Assembly (NCBI GenBank): GCA_032716605.1
Contig: CM064518.1
Location: forward strand, 42,155,944-42,219,943
DNA from: Paralithodes platypus
Taxonomy: Eukaryota; Arthropoda; Malacostraca; Decapoda; Lithodidae
Length of the DNA: 64,000 bases
Reading direction: 5' to 3'
The position numbers were made by a program, and so were the translations under genes. Position 1 is the first letter of the stretch. Each line of letters begins with the position of its first letter. The notes below the pieces were generated by a model. That model searched no databases. It was not told the origin of the DNA and was given only the letters and a program-made list of their open reading frames with translations. This document shows, piece after piece, positions 56,394-64,000 of the stretch.

Positions 56394-57488
56394 AAGGTTT
56401 TGTAACGAGTATTAGTACTGGGTAGCGAAGTGGTAAGGTAGCGAGATGCCCTGATACCATACGGAGACACCGGTTAAGTACGTTTTAACAGGTTTTGTAA
56501 TACTAGTACTGGGTAGCGAAGTGGTAAGGTAGCGAGATGCCCTGATACCATACGGAGACACCGGTTAAGTACGTTTTAACAGGTTTTGTAATACTAGTAC
56601 TGGGTAGCGAAGTGGTGAGGTAGCGAGATGCCCTGATACCACATACGGAGACACCGGTTAAGTACGTTTTAACAGGTTTTGTAATACTAGTACTGGGTAG
56701 CGAAGTGGTGAGGTAGCGAGATGCCCTGATACCACATACGGAGACACCGGTTAAGTACGTTTTAACAGGTTTTGTAATACTAGTACTGGGTAGCGAAGTG
56801 GTAAGGTAGCGAGATGCCTGATACCACATACGGAGACACCGGTTAAGTACGTTTTAACAGGTTTGTAATACTAGTACTGGGTAGCGAAGTGGTGAGGTAG
56901 CGAGATGCCCTGATACCACATACGGAGACACCGGTTAAGTACGTTTTTAACAGGTTTTGTAATACTAGTACTGGGTAGCGAAGTGGTGAGGTAGCGAGAT
57001 GCCCTGATACCACATACGGAGACACCGGTTAAGTACGTTTTAACAGGTTTTGTAATACTAGTACTGGGTAGCGAAGTGGTGAGGTAGCGAGATGCCCTGA
57101 TACCACATACGGAGACACCGGTTAAGTACGTTTTAACAGGTTTTGTAATACTAGTACTGGGTAGCGAAGTGGTGAGGTAGCGAGATGCCCTGATACCACA
57201 TACGGAGACACCGGTTAAGGACGTTTTAAACAGGTTTGTAATACTAGTACTGGGTAGCGAAGTGGTGAGGTAGCGAGATGCCCTGATACCACATACGGAG
57301 ACACCGGTTAAGTACGTTTTAACAGGTTTTGTAATACTAGTACTGGGTAGCGAAGTGGTGAGGTAGCGAGATGCCCTGATACCACATACGGAGACACCGG
57401 TTAAGTACGTTTTAACAGGTTTTGTAATACTAGTACTGGGTAGCGAAGTGGTGAGGTAGCGAGATGCCCTGATACCAAATGCGAGACA
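56394..57488. repeat. 93-bp tandem repeat, about 12 copies
   Basis: The unit runs from AGGTTTTGTAATACTAGTAC through GGGTAGCGAAGTGGTGAGG, GATGCCCTGATACC and ACATACGGAGACACCGG to TTAAGTACGTTTTAAC. Units start near 56394, 56490, 56581, 56674, 56767, 56859, 56951, 57044, 57137, 57230, 57323 and 57416; lengths vary from 91 to 94. A fragment of one more unit lies left of the MITE (about 56021-56037). The period of 93 is divisible by 3, so minus-strand frames stay open as 31-residue repeats (e.g. SRYLTTSLPSTSITKPVKTY); this is not evidence for a protein. TAGCGAAGTGG resembles a Pol III A box. Confidence 0.97.
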
Positions 57489-58110
57489 CCAGAGACTCGT
57501 AATCAGTCCACCCTGGAAATGTCAACAAGGAGATTATTGGAGTGGAGCAAACTACGATTCCGGCTCAGGAAGTTTTCACACAAAGGTCTTACGAGAATTA
57601 AGATACGACCTTTGCTAATATCTTTCAAGAGCCAAATAAATGACAATCTCTTCGGCAAATGTGTTTATGGTGTAGTCAATTATTAAAGTAATAAAAGTTA
57701 GAGGCTATTTTGGAACAATTATTATTCGTTGGCAGACCGAATATGGTCATTTTGTTTTGTTTAGGTTTAAATTAACGGGGCAATTGTCCTACGTGGGCAA
57801 TTGACACGAAAATAGTCAAGGTAGATTAAGAATTTAATGTCAAATTCATATGCCATTGAATAAGATGTTGAAGACAATCGCAATCTCTAGAAAAGCCCCC
57901 CCCCCCCCAATAAGTAATCTCCTACCAGATAGAGACCAACGACTACAACAGTGCAGTCAAAACCAAGAATGGATATTCAGTCCCCCCCCCCCCCACCAGG
58001 GTTTGCATATGCCCCTGTGACTCTGAGCTCACCAACTTCTGCTGCCAAACAAACCGCCAGTATTACCTGGCAAGAACAAGCTTTGTGTAGACAAATACTC
58101 CACTGCCAAA
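57489..58110. other. No gene seen
   Basis: Mixed sequence with two poly(C) runs (about 57896-57908 and 57980-57993). A CAATTG pair around 57781-57810 forms a small inverted repeat. Nothing else is supported. Confidence 0.5.
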
Positions 58111-58501
58111 TTATTTTTGAGAACCCTGAACAAGATCACCGGACAAGTAGGGCCCCCAGGTGCTAGACATCTCGTCTACAAACAAAGCTGTAACAACTGC
58201 ACTGTTTGGCATCTGGTTGTTAGCATGGCTCAATACCTGGCTAGCAACGCAAGCTGTTATTACAGCATCATTCAGAATACGGCTAGCACCACGATCTACA
58301 GACGCATCACCTAACGACAAATGCAGCAAGTTGAACTATGAAGCAGATGGAAGACTTAAGGGATCGACCAACATCATTCACAGCCTCTTCTGCTGCCAAC
58401 CCTGAGAAGTTTCCCACGCTACTATCTTTACCTGAGACACCCGAACCACTGCCCCCTTTACCGATGAGACTGCACAGATGTTTGGGCACCATCTCCCGCA
58501 A
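58111..58501 (-). pseudogene. Possible frameshifted coding relic, unidentified
   Basis: Two overlapping minus-strand frames, 58307-58501 and 58111-58329, could join by one frameshift near 58320. They contain SSICFIVQLAAF, then SRILNDAVITACVASQVLSH, then SAVVTALFVDEMSS. The residue mix looks protein-like and the region is not simple repeat, so it may be a decayed transposon or gene fragment. I do not recognise the family. A plus-strand frame of 81 codons is open as well, which weakens the case. Confidence 0.22.
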
Positions 58502-58509
58502 CCTTTGGT

Positions 58510-59392
58510 GAGATATCTTTCATATGATGGAGCCCACTGTCAAATAATTAGAAACAAATTAATCTAGTAAACATTAAGTGTAGTCCCTCAACACCGTGCA
58601 TGACACTCATTTTAATGATGTAGAGAGGGAATGGGGGGCTATGAGAATGAGTGATAAATAGCCTCAGTACCCAGTGAGGACCAATCGTTCAATCTTCCAT
58701 GTCGAGAATTTTAACCATGCTCCATACACACACACATCAACCATCACACAGACAGACAGGCAAATGCACAAAATTGAAATCATAACGTGTACAGCCCGGC
58801 CGGTGGAGGTAATAACACAAGAGTTCCTCGGATTATAAATCCTGTAATATGAGAGATTAGCCACCTCTTTCTGTGGACGCCATCATGGTGCCGTAATGAT
58901 CAGATAACGGAGGGATATTCTATAGTTGACCTTGTATAATCTACAGTAGATGTATAGTCCAAGCTAAAGACCATATAGTTACGATTATTTACGAATATAT
59001 ATTGTGGACATGGATCTATTTAAATGTGTAGAGAGGCTAATGACACCAGTGGGTCCATTATGGCTGAGGTTGACCGATCTCTGTTACTGTAGGGTCTCTA
59101 CCTCGGTTCAGTAATTGATGGCGGACAAAGGAGCCGGCTGGACCTAAGGGGGCCGCTAACAACGTGACCGGAACACCTTCTAGTTTCCCAAAAATAAAGG
59201 AAAAATAAAGAATAATTTTAATATATACTGTAAATCCATGCTTTTAATGTTTTGTCCTCCTCCCATGAAAACATTGTAAAAATAGGTTTCATCAACGAGA
59301 AAAAACAATGGCAGATTATAAAGAATAATTATAGCAAGTATATTTTGTACTTGCCAGAATTATAATAAGAGACACGTCACATTACTGAAAGG
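58510..59392. other. No gene seen
   Basis: AT-rich, apparently unique; short ORFs only. No recognised repeat. Confidence 0.5.
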
Positions 59393-59725
59393 TTAAGGGG
59401 AGGTTTGGTTATTCTGGACCCCTTTTTCTCATGTTTAGCACCATTAGTTTTGACATGTCAAGACTTTCGCCTCATTACTTTGGCGATGTTTAGACCTATT
59501 GTACCATTTTGGTGTTTAGTATTTCCTGACGAGTGATAGCGAGCCTGTAACCTAGAAGGAATCGACCTTCGACCATGACATTTATTTACCAAAAATATAC
59601 ACACTTTTTTTCGAAGCGTGAATTTGGGGGTATTTTATTTAAGCTTGATGGAGTTCTTCGGAGGAAACTAACAAAAACAAGTATAACTAAATATATATGA
59701 ACAAATAATCCAAATCTGCTCTTAA
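59393..59725 (+). mobile_element. TTAA MITE family A, copy A8
   Basis: Left end TTAAGGGGAGGTTTGG at 59393. Contains CTCATGTTTAGCACCATTAG, GTGATAGCGAGCCTG, an altered hairpin (TCGACCTTCGACCATG) and AAGCTTGATGGAGTTC. The right TTAA (59722-59725) is shared with the start of the next element. Confidence 0.82.
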
Positions 59726-59938
59726 CCCCTTCTGTACCGGCGACGTAATTTTGATTTGATTTCAGCTACATTTAGAAAAATTTATTCAGCTTAGGAAGGA
59801 CGTCTACCAAATAAAAGCGCTACAAAGCATCTCAATTAATCCTTTGAGCTACCACACATCCTTTCTAACCTTCATAAAATGTTCTAAATGTAGCTGGCAT
59901 CACATACAAAAGTACGTCGCCGGTATAGAAGGGGTTCA
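59722..59938 (+). mobile_element. TTAA MITE family B, 217-bp copy abutting A8
   Basis: Left end TTAACCCCTTCTGTACCGG; right end in reverse complement TTGAACCCCTTCTATACCGG, so the right TTAA has mutated to TTCA. Inner foldback arms: ATTTATTCAGCTTAGGAAGG, and ATCCTTTCTAACCTTCATAA in inverse relation. Aligned with 48765-48973 along its length. Confidence 0.84.
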
Positions 59939-60736
59939 AGGTGGTGGTGTTAGATGGTATACCGTTGTTGACTGTGGTGTATGGTGGACTATACTGTAGG
60001 TTGGTGGTCCCGATAAAGGTTCATTTTCACTCGGGTGCCATACTCGCTAGCCCACTCGTAGCTATTCGTGGACTACCTTTTTTCTGTTTCTTTTTTATGG
60101 AAGTATAGGCCTATCTCTGGAAACAAATTAATGAGTGTAATTTTCTATACATCAACTACAAAACTATATATAATATTTACTGGAAGGCATATTATATCCA
60201 GAAATCAATCCGGAAATTATAATTGCATAAAGAAAAACATAAGGGGTCTGCGAATTTTTATGAGTGAACTTGAAACTATGGTATCAGAGTGTACACGAAG
60301 GCTTTTACCGAAAACCTTTTTTCCGCAACTGTTGTTCTGGAAAGCTTCTGAAATATACCTTTATGAGAATGATATAACCTATGATAATCTACCTTCAGTC
60401 TTCAGTCCGCATTTATTTCAGCTGAGGGTCAATTGAATACCCTAGATACATAATAGGATAATAGTAAATTACCATGTCTCTACGTCAGTTTACCATAACT
60501 CATCTTTGTATATATAATTCTTTATCTTAGACGACTTTTCTAAGTATATACAAAAGAATCTGTGAGAGATTTTTGGCTTAATTGAGATCTATGTTACTCA
60601 TTTGATTTGCTAGATGCTTGTCCTAAGCTGCATACAATCGTTTAGTGTTCGCCAATATATATGAACAAAAGACGTCATGATACTGAGAGTTGTAATGAAT
60701 TCCAAATAAAATGAACTCGAAATAACAACACAATTT
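59939..60736. other. AT-rich stretch with one unrecognised ORF
   Basis: A 122-codon plus-strand ORF at 60068-60436 (start MDYLFSVSFLWKYRPISG) shows no recognisable domain. It is in AT-rich DNA without other support, so I do not call it a gene. The rest holds nothing recognised. Confidence 0.4.
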
Positions 60737-60774
60737 GAGGAGGAGCACTTTATTGACGTAAAGTGCTCCTCCTC
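60737..60774. repeat. Perfect 16-bp stem, 6-nt loop hairpin
   Basis: GAGGAGGAGCACTTTA (60737-60752), loop TTGACG, then TAAAGTGCTCCTCCTC (60759-60774). The arms are exact complements. Function unknown. Confidence 0.97.
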
Positions 60775-60849
60775 CTATGGTGATTAGCCTACATACATAT
60801 ATTTCAGATAATTATCATTCGCCACTTTATATACAGTATACTGTATACC

Positions 60850-60850
<1 letters not shown>

Positions 60851-60920
<70 letters not shown>
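60851..60920. repeat. (TA)n microsatellite
   Basis: About 35 TA units directly upstream of the SINE S2 copy. Confidence 0.97.
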
Positions 60921-60922
<2 letters not shown>

Positions 60923-60933
60923 GGTATATATAT

Positions 60934-61393
60934 TATGGTCTGGCCACTGGCCTGGTAATCCAATGGTCCCGGGTTCGAATCCCGTTATATCAATGGGAAG
61001 ATATTATTGGGATGGAAATTGTGCTGTACCTAGTATCAGTGCATTACCATAAAACTCACCGAAACGCCAAAAAAAAACCTCATTGTTCCCTGATTAAATA
61101 GCACTGTATGAATATTCCCATATTCAAAATATGCTACAGGGGGACAATGCCTAGTGATTTAATTGCTCAATAGGTGGCCTTCTGAGAATGAGGGTCCGAG
61201 TCTAGGTGGTGAGACAGTGAAGCATGAAGGCGAAGCAGCTTCAGAGATCTGGCTGCTTCGAGCCGTGAGTTGAACTCTAGTGCTTCACTTGTCTCACTCC
61301 CTAGACTGGAACAAGACCTCACGGGCTACACCGTGTTGAGCGGTTGGATGTGCAGGCTCTTAGCCTATGCCCGAGAGGGAGTAGTTGGAATAT
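60934..61393 (+). mobile_element. SINE family S2, second copy (head truncated)
   Basis: Begins inside the tRNA-like head (GGTCTGGCCACTGGCCTGG), keeps a perfect B box GGTTCGAATCC at 60972-60982 but lacks the A box. The body follows the 48030-48500 copy: GGGAAGATATTATTGGGATG, CTGATTAAATAGCACTGTAT, GGACAATGCCTAG, ACTGGAACAAGACCTCACGG, ATGCCCGAGAGGGAGTAGTT, then an A-rich tail leading into TA repeats. A local GAAGCAGCTTCAGAGATCTG duplication makes the middle differ from the first copy. Confidence 0.86.
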
Positions 61394-61404
61394 AGAAAAA
61401 AACA

Positions 61405-61417
61405 ATATATATATATA

Positions 61418-61490
<73 letters not shown>
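61405..61490. repeat. (TA)n microsatellite after SINE tail
   Basis: TA units following the A-rich tail of the S2 copy. The two Y/I-rich minus ORFs here are repeat frames. Confidence 0.97.
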
Positions 61491-61493
<3 letters not shown>

Positions 61494-61499
61494 TATAGC

Positions 61500-61648
61500 G
61501 GTCGCAAAACATTTCCCCTTAGGGAATTCCTGTGTATTTGCAAGAGAGCTGAAAAATCTATTTTTATTTATTTCACTCCAACACCAAACACCTCCCAAAG
61601 AAATGAATGACAGCAAGCATGTGATCCACCGGGATTCCAACCTGGGTT
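61500..61648 (-). mobile_element. Possible third tRNA-related SINE, cut by the gap
   Basis: GGATTCCAACC at 61632-61642 is the complement of GGTTGGAATCC, one base from a consensus B box. On the minus strand it is followed by CCGGTGGATCACATGC and an AT-richer body. The A box would lie inside the N-gap. Tentative because only the B-box side is visible. Confidence 0.4.
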
Positions 61649-61748
61649 NNNNNNNNNNNNNNNNNNNNNNNNNNNNNNNNNNNNNNNNNNNNNNNNNNNN
61701 NNNNNNNNNNNNNNNNNNNNNNNNNNNNNNNNNNNNNNNNNNNNNNNN
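61649..61748. other. Scaffold gap, exactly 100 N
   Basis: A second placeholder-size gap. The sequence right of it starts exactly inside the inverted copy of 38194-40418. Confidence 0.99.
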
Positions 61749-61971
61749 ACATGTCTTAATTATCTCGTCCTATTTTCGTCCTTCAACTTTCTTTCTAATT
61801 GATCTGGACGTAATTTCAATCATCTCAGTCAATTAGTCTAATTATAAACCTCACTCTCGTTAATTTATTTCAATTAACATTTCTACATTGCGTTTAACTT
61901 CGGACTCTTTTTCTTTCTAAGCTGAATTAAATCGTCGGGGGGTAGCTAGAATAAAATATACCGTACCTTCT

Positions 61972-62345
61972 TTAAGGGGGAGGTAGTTGCTTTTTCTGGA
62001 TTCCCTTCTCCCTCATGTTTAGCATATTAGTTTTGAGAGTTTAAGACGTTCGTTCCATTAGTTTAGCGATTTTGAGACCTTTCGCCCCATTTTTTTTAAA
62101 TATTAAGACCTTTCGTGCCATTTGGGTGTCGATTTTTTCTGGCGATAGCGAGCCTGTAGATTTAGAAGGAACCAGCCTTTGGCCGAGACATTTTTCTACC
62201 GAAAAATGTACTAATCTATCTTGAAAGGGGGTCTAGGGGGTGTATTTTTAAAGCTTGATGGAGGTCTAGCGAGGACACTAAATATAAATATATAAATAAA
62301 TACATAGACCAAAAAACAAGCATTACCCCACCTTTTATATTTAAC
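61972..62345 (+). mobile_element. TTAA MITE family A, copy A9 (mirror of A1)
   Basis: TTAA at 61972-61975 and 62342-62345. Left end TTAAGGGGGAGGTAGTTGC. The interior is as in A1, with a few substitutions. Confidence 0.82.
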
Positions 62346-62670
62346 AGTGTACAGTCGGGGTCAAAAATACTTTAATACCTAATAATGCAAACAAGGTGAT
62401 GGACATTAACTATAATTTATTCACTGTAGTTAGGCAAAAACAAATCTTGTCTATCAACCTCTACTACTAAAAACTTACTAGAATAATCAAGCTAATACTT
62501 CTACCATTTGGGAAGAGTCAGCCGCAAAATGGGTGTGGAAATGTACAGCCCATTTACTCGAGCTCTTTTTAAGCTCCAGAGGTTTGGGGTCAACATGTTT
62601 GGCCTAATTATAGTGAACAGAATTGAGTGAATCTCAATAATTTGATAATTATATACCATGCAGTGTATCT

Positions 62671-62795
62671 TTAACCACTCTGTACCGGCGACGTTCTTTT
62701 CATCATATTCTGGCAACTATTAGACAATTTTATTCAGCTTTGGAAGGATCTGTGGTAGCTAAAAGGATGAATTAAGATAGTTTGTAGCCTTTTAA
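62671..62795 (+). mobile_element. TTAA MITE family B, shortened copy (mirror of 39372-39500)
   Basis: Starts TTAACCACTCTGTACCGGCG and ends at TTAA 62792-62795. Retains TTAGACAATTTTATTCAGCT. It differs from its mirror at several sites, more than the flanking sequence does. Confidence 0.7.
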
Positions 62796-63140
62796 CCTGG
62801 CAAGCGTGGTAAGCCTCACGTAAGTATGTGTATAGTGAATGCGATAGGCCTCACGGAAGCAAGACCATGAAAAAAACCCTTCCAAAACACCTCAAAACAA
62901 AGGAATATGTCATTAGGTGAGATAATTCCTCTCTAGTCCTTCCTACCACTCATGAATATGTGTCCCCTCCCCCTTTTTTCCCCCTCTTCAATTATCAGCT
63001 ATTTCCCTCTTATTTTCATCATTCATCGGTTATTTTCCACGCAAATTACGGTCAGGCAAGCTGAGAGGGAGGGTTGCATCATCTAGAGACCCTTTAGAAC
63101 TGTGAGATCACTCTCGGGCCACTCAGTGTGTTGAGTGTGT

Positions 63141-63554
63141 TGCAAAATTATTGGTAAATCTTTTAACTCACACGAAGCTAAAAATTTCTTCTTCAATCGA
63201 GTTGTCAACTTGTGGAATGGGCTTCCCCGAGGTGTTATAGACTGCAGCACCGTTGATTCATTTAAACTTCGCCTAGACAAATATCTCGCATCAAACCCGC
63301 GACTGACTGCGTTTGTAAATGAATAACTTTATTTTATCCTCCCCTCAGTTACTAACCCATCTGTCCCCTACTAACTTCCTAATCCTGCCACAGACATTAG
63401 TTCCAGGGCAGTAGTTCCCTTTTCAATGTTCCCTTACCCACACTAAACCACTGTTTGGACACTTGATCCTCAGTGTTTAGGAGGAAAAGCAGCCTAGAAG
63501 AGTCACTAGACCTGTTGTTGCTTGATTTCCTTTGTACTCCTTTGTACTCCTTTG
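63141..63554 (+). mobile_element. CR1-like LINE 3' end (mirror of copy 3)
   Basis: Frame reads NFFFNRVVNLWNGLPRGVID, then FKLRLDKYLASNPRLTAFVN and stop near 63326. Then the 3' UTR with GGACACTTGATCCTCAGTG and CTTTGTACTC repeats at 63530-63554. Confidence 0.9.
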
Positions 63555-63804
63555 AGAGACATTGCAAAGGGAAGGTGTGTGTCTCTCAGCCTGCTTCCCC
63601 AAAATACGACCGGGCGGCAAAAATGTCTTTTATCGCTCTTCAAGGTTCATATAAGTAAAATAAATGCACATAGAGAAGAAATAATGCTTTATATGGTAAA
63701 TATAATACATTCTGTCAGAATCGAAGGTAATTAATTCGCATTTAACTATGTTTGTCAACAGGAAATTGCGCGCTCTGCCAAAATATAAACAAAATTATGT
63801 GACC

Positions 63805-64000
63805 AGTACAGAGTGTACAAAGGTACAAAGGTACAAAGAGTACAAAGGAAATCAAGCAACAACAGATCTAGTGACCCTTCTAGGTTGCTTGTCCTCCAAA
63901 ACACTGAGGATCAAGTGTCCAAACAGTGGTTTAGAGTTGGTAAGGGAACATTGGAAAGGGAATTACTGCCCTGGAACTAATGTCCATGGCAGGATTAGGA
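63805..64000 (-). mobile_element. CR1-like LINE 3' UTR, minus strand, runs off the window
   Basis: GTACAAAG tail repeats at 63815-63848 followed by the reverse complement of the LINE 3' UTR. It mirrors the 3' end of copy 2 and continues beyond 64000. Confidence 0.9.

Larger units (their letters stand above)
61749..64000 (-). repeat. Right arm of the 2.2-kb inverted duplication
   Basis: Reverse complement of 38194-40418 with few differences; it begins at the gap with the complement of 40418 and continues past the window end. It contains mirror copies of MITE A1, the interspersed repeat, a short MITE B and two LINE 3' ends. Confidence 0.93.

Noticed and set aside
56503..57025. 108- and 60-codon minus-strand ORFs with 31-residue repeats.
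   Set aside because: They follow from a 93-bp period divisible by three; unit indels break the frame and no start context or domain supports coding.
60068..60436. 122-codon ORF as a gene.
   Set aside because: No recognised domain, AT-rich context, no splice or promoter support; length is within chance for this composition.

Overview
The window is eukaryotic, non-genic, repeat-dominated DNA. The dense CA, CT, TA, GGAA and CGCA microsatellites, CR1-like retrotransposon relics, tRNA-headed SINEs and TTAA-flanked MITEs are what I associate with decapod crustacean genomes. That assignment is inference from general character; no species-diagnostic gene is present. I see no bacterial features, CRISPR array, rRNA gene or intact cellular protein gene.

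Layout. (1) 1-30526 is one uninterrupted head-to-tail satellite array: about 59 monomers of 516-517 bp, cut off by a 100-N scaffold gap at 30527-30626. Linked variants recur at 13-monomer (about 6.7 kb) spacing, which points to higher-order repeat structure. (2) 30627-38390 holds two same-strand copies of one CR1-like LINE (the second also keeps endonuclease sequence and the FADD catalytic motif), a truncated tRNA-type SINE and an AT-rich unique stretch with a possible microexon. This part is full of scattered single-base indels and looks like poorly polished sequence. (3) 38400-61648 is a mosaic of truncated LINE 3' ends, a second LINE with a poly(A) tail, three tRNA-headed SINE families, long microsatellites, several minisatellites and a cluster of TTAA-flanked foldback MITEs. 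One MITE sits inside a 93-bp tandem repeat whose neighbouring units preserve the empty insertion site. (4) A second 100-N gap (61649-61748) is followed by 61749-64000, which is nearly the reverse complement of 38194-40418. It is either a recent inverted duplication or an alternative haplotype scaffolded backwards.

No genes here work together in a pathway. The logic is that of repeat turnover: unequal exchange in the satellite, TTAA-targeted MITE insertion, target-primed LINE and SINE insertion, and microsatellite growth beside retroposon ends. The most interesting items are the satellite (its higher-order pattern, uneven conservation, and a speculative Sm-site/GT arrangement resembling a small nuclear or spliced-leader RNA gene), the TTAA MITE families with an in-window empty-site proof, and the inverted block abutting the gap.
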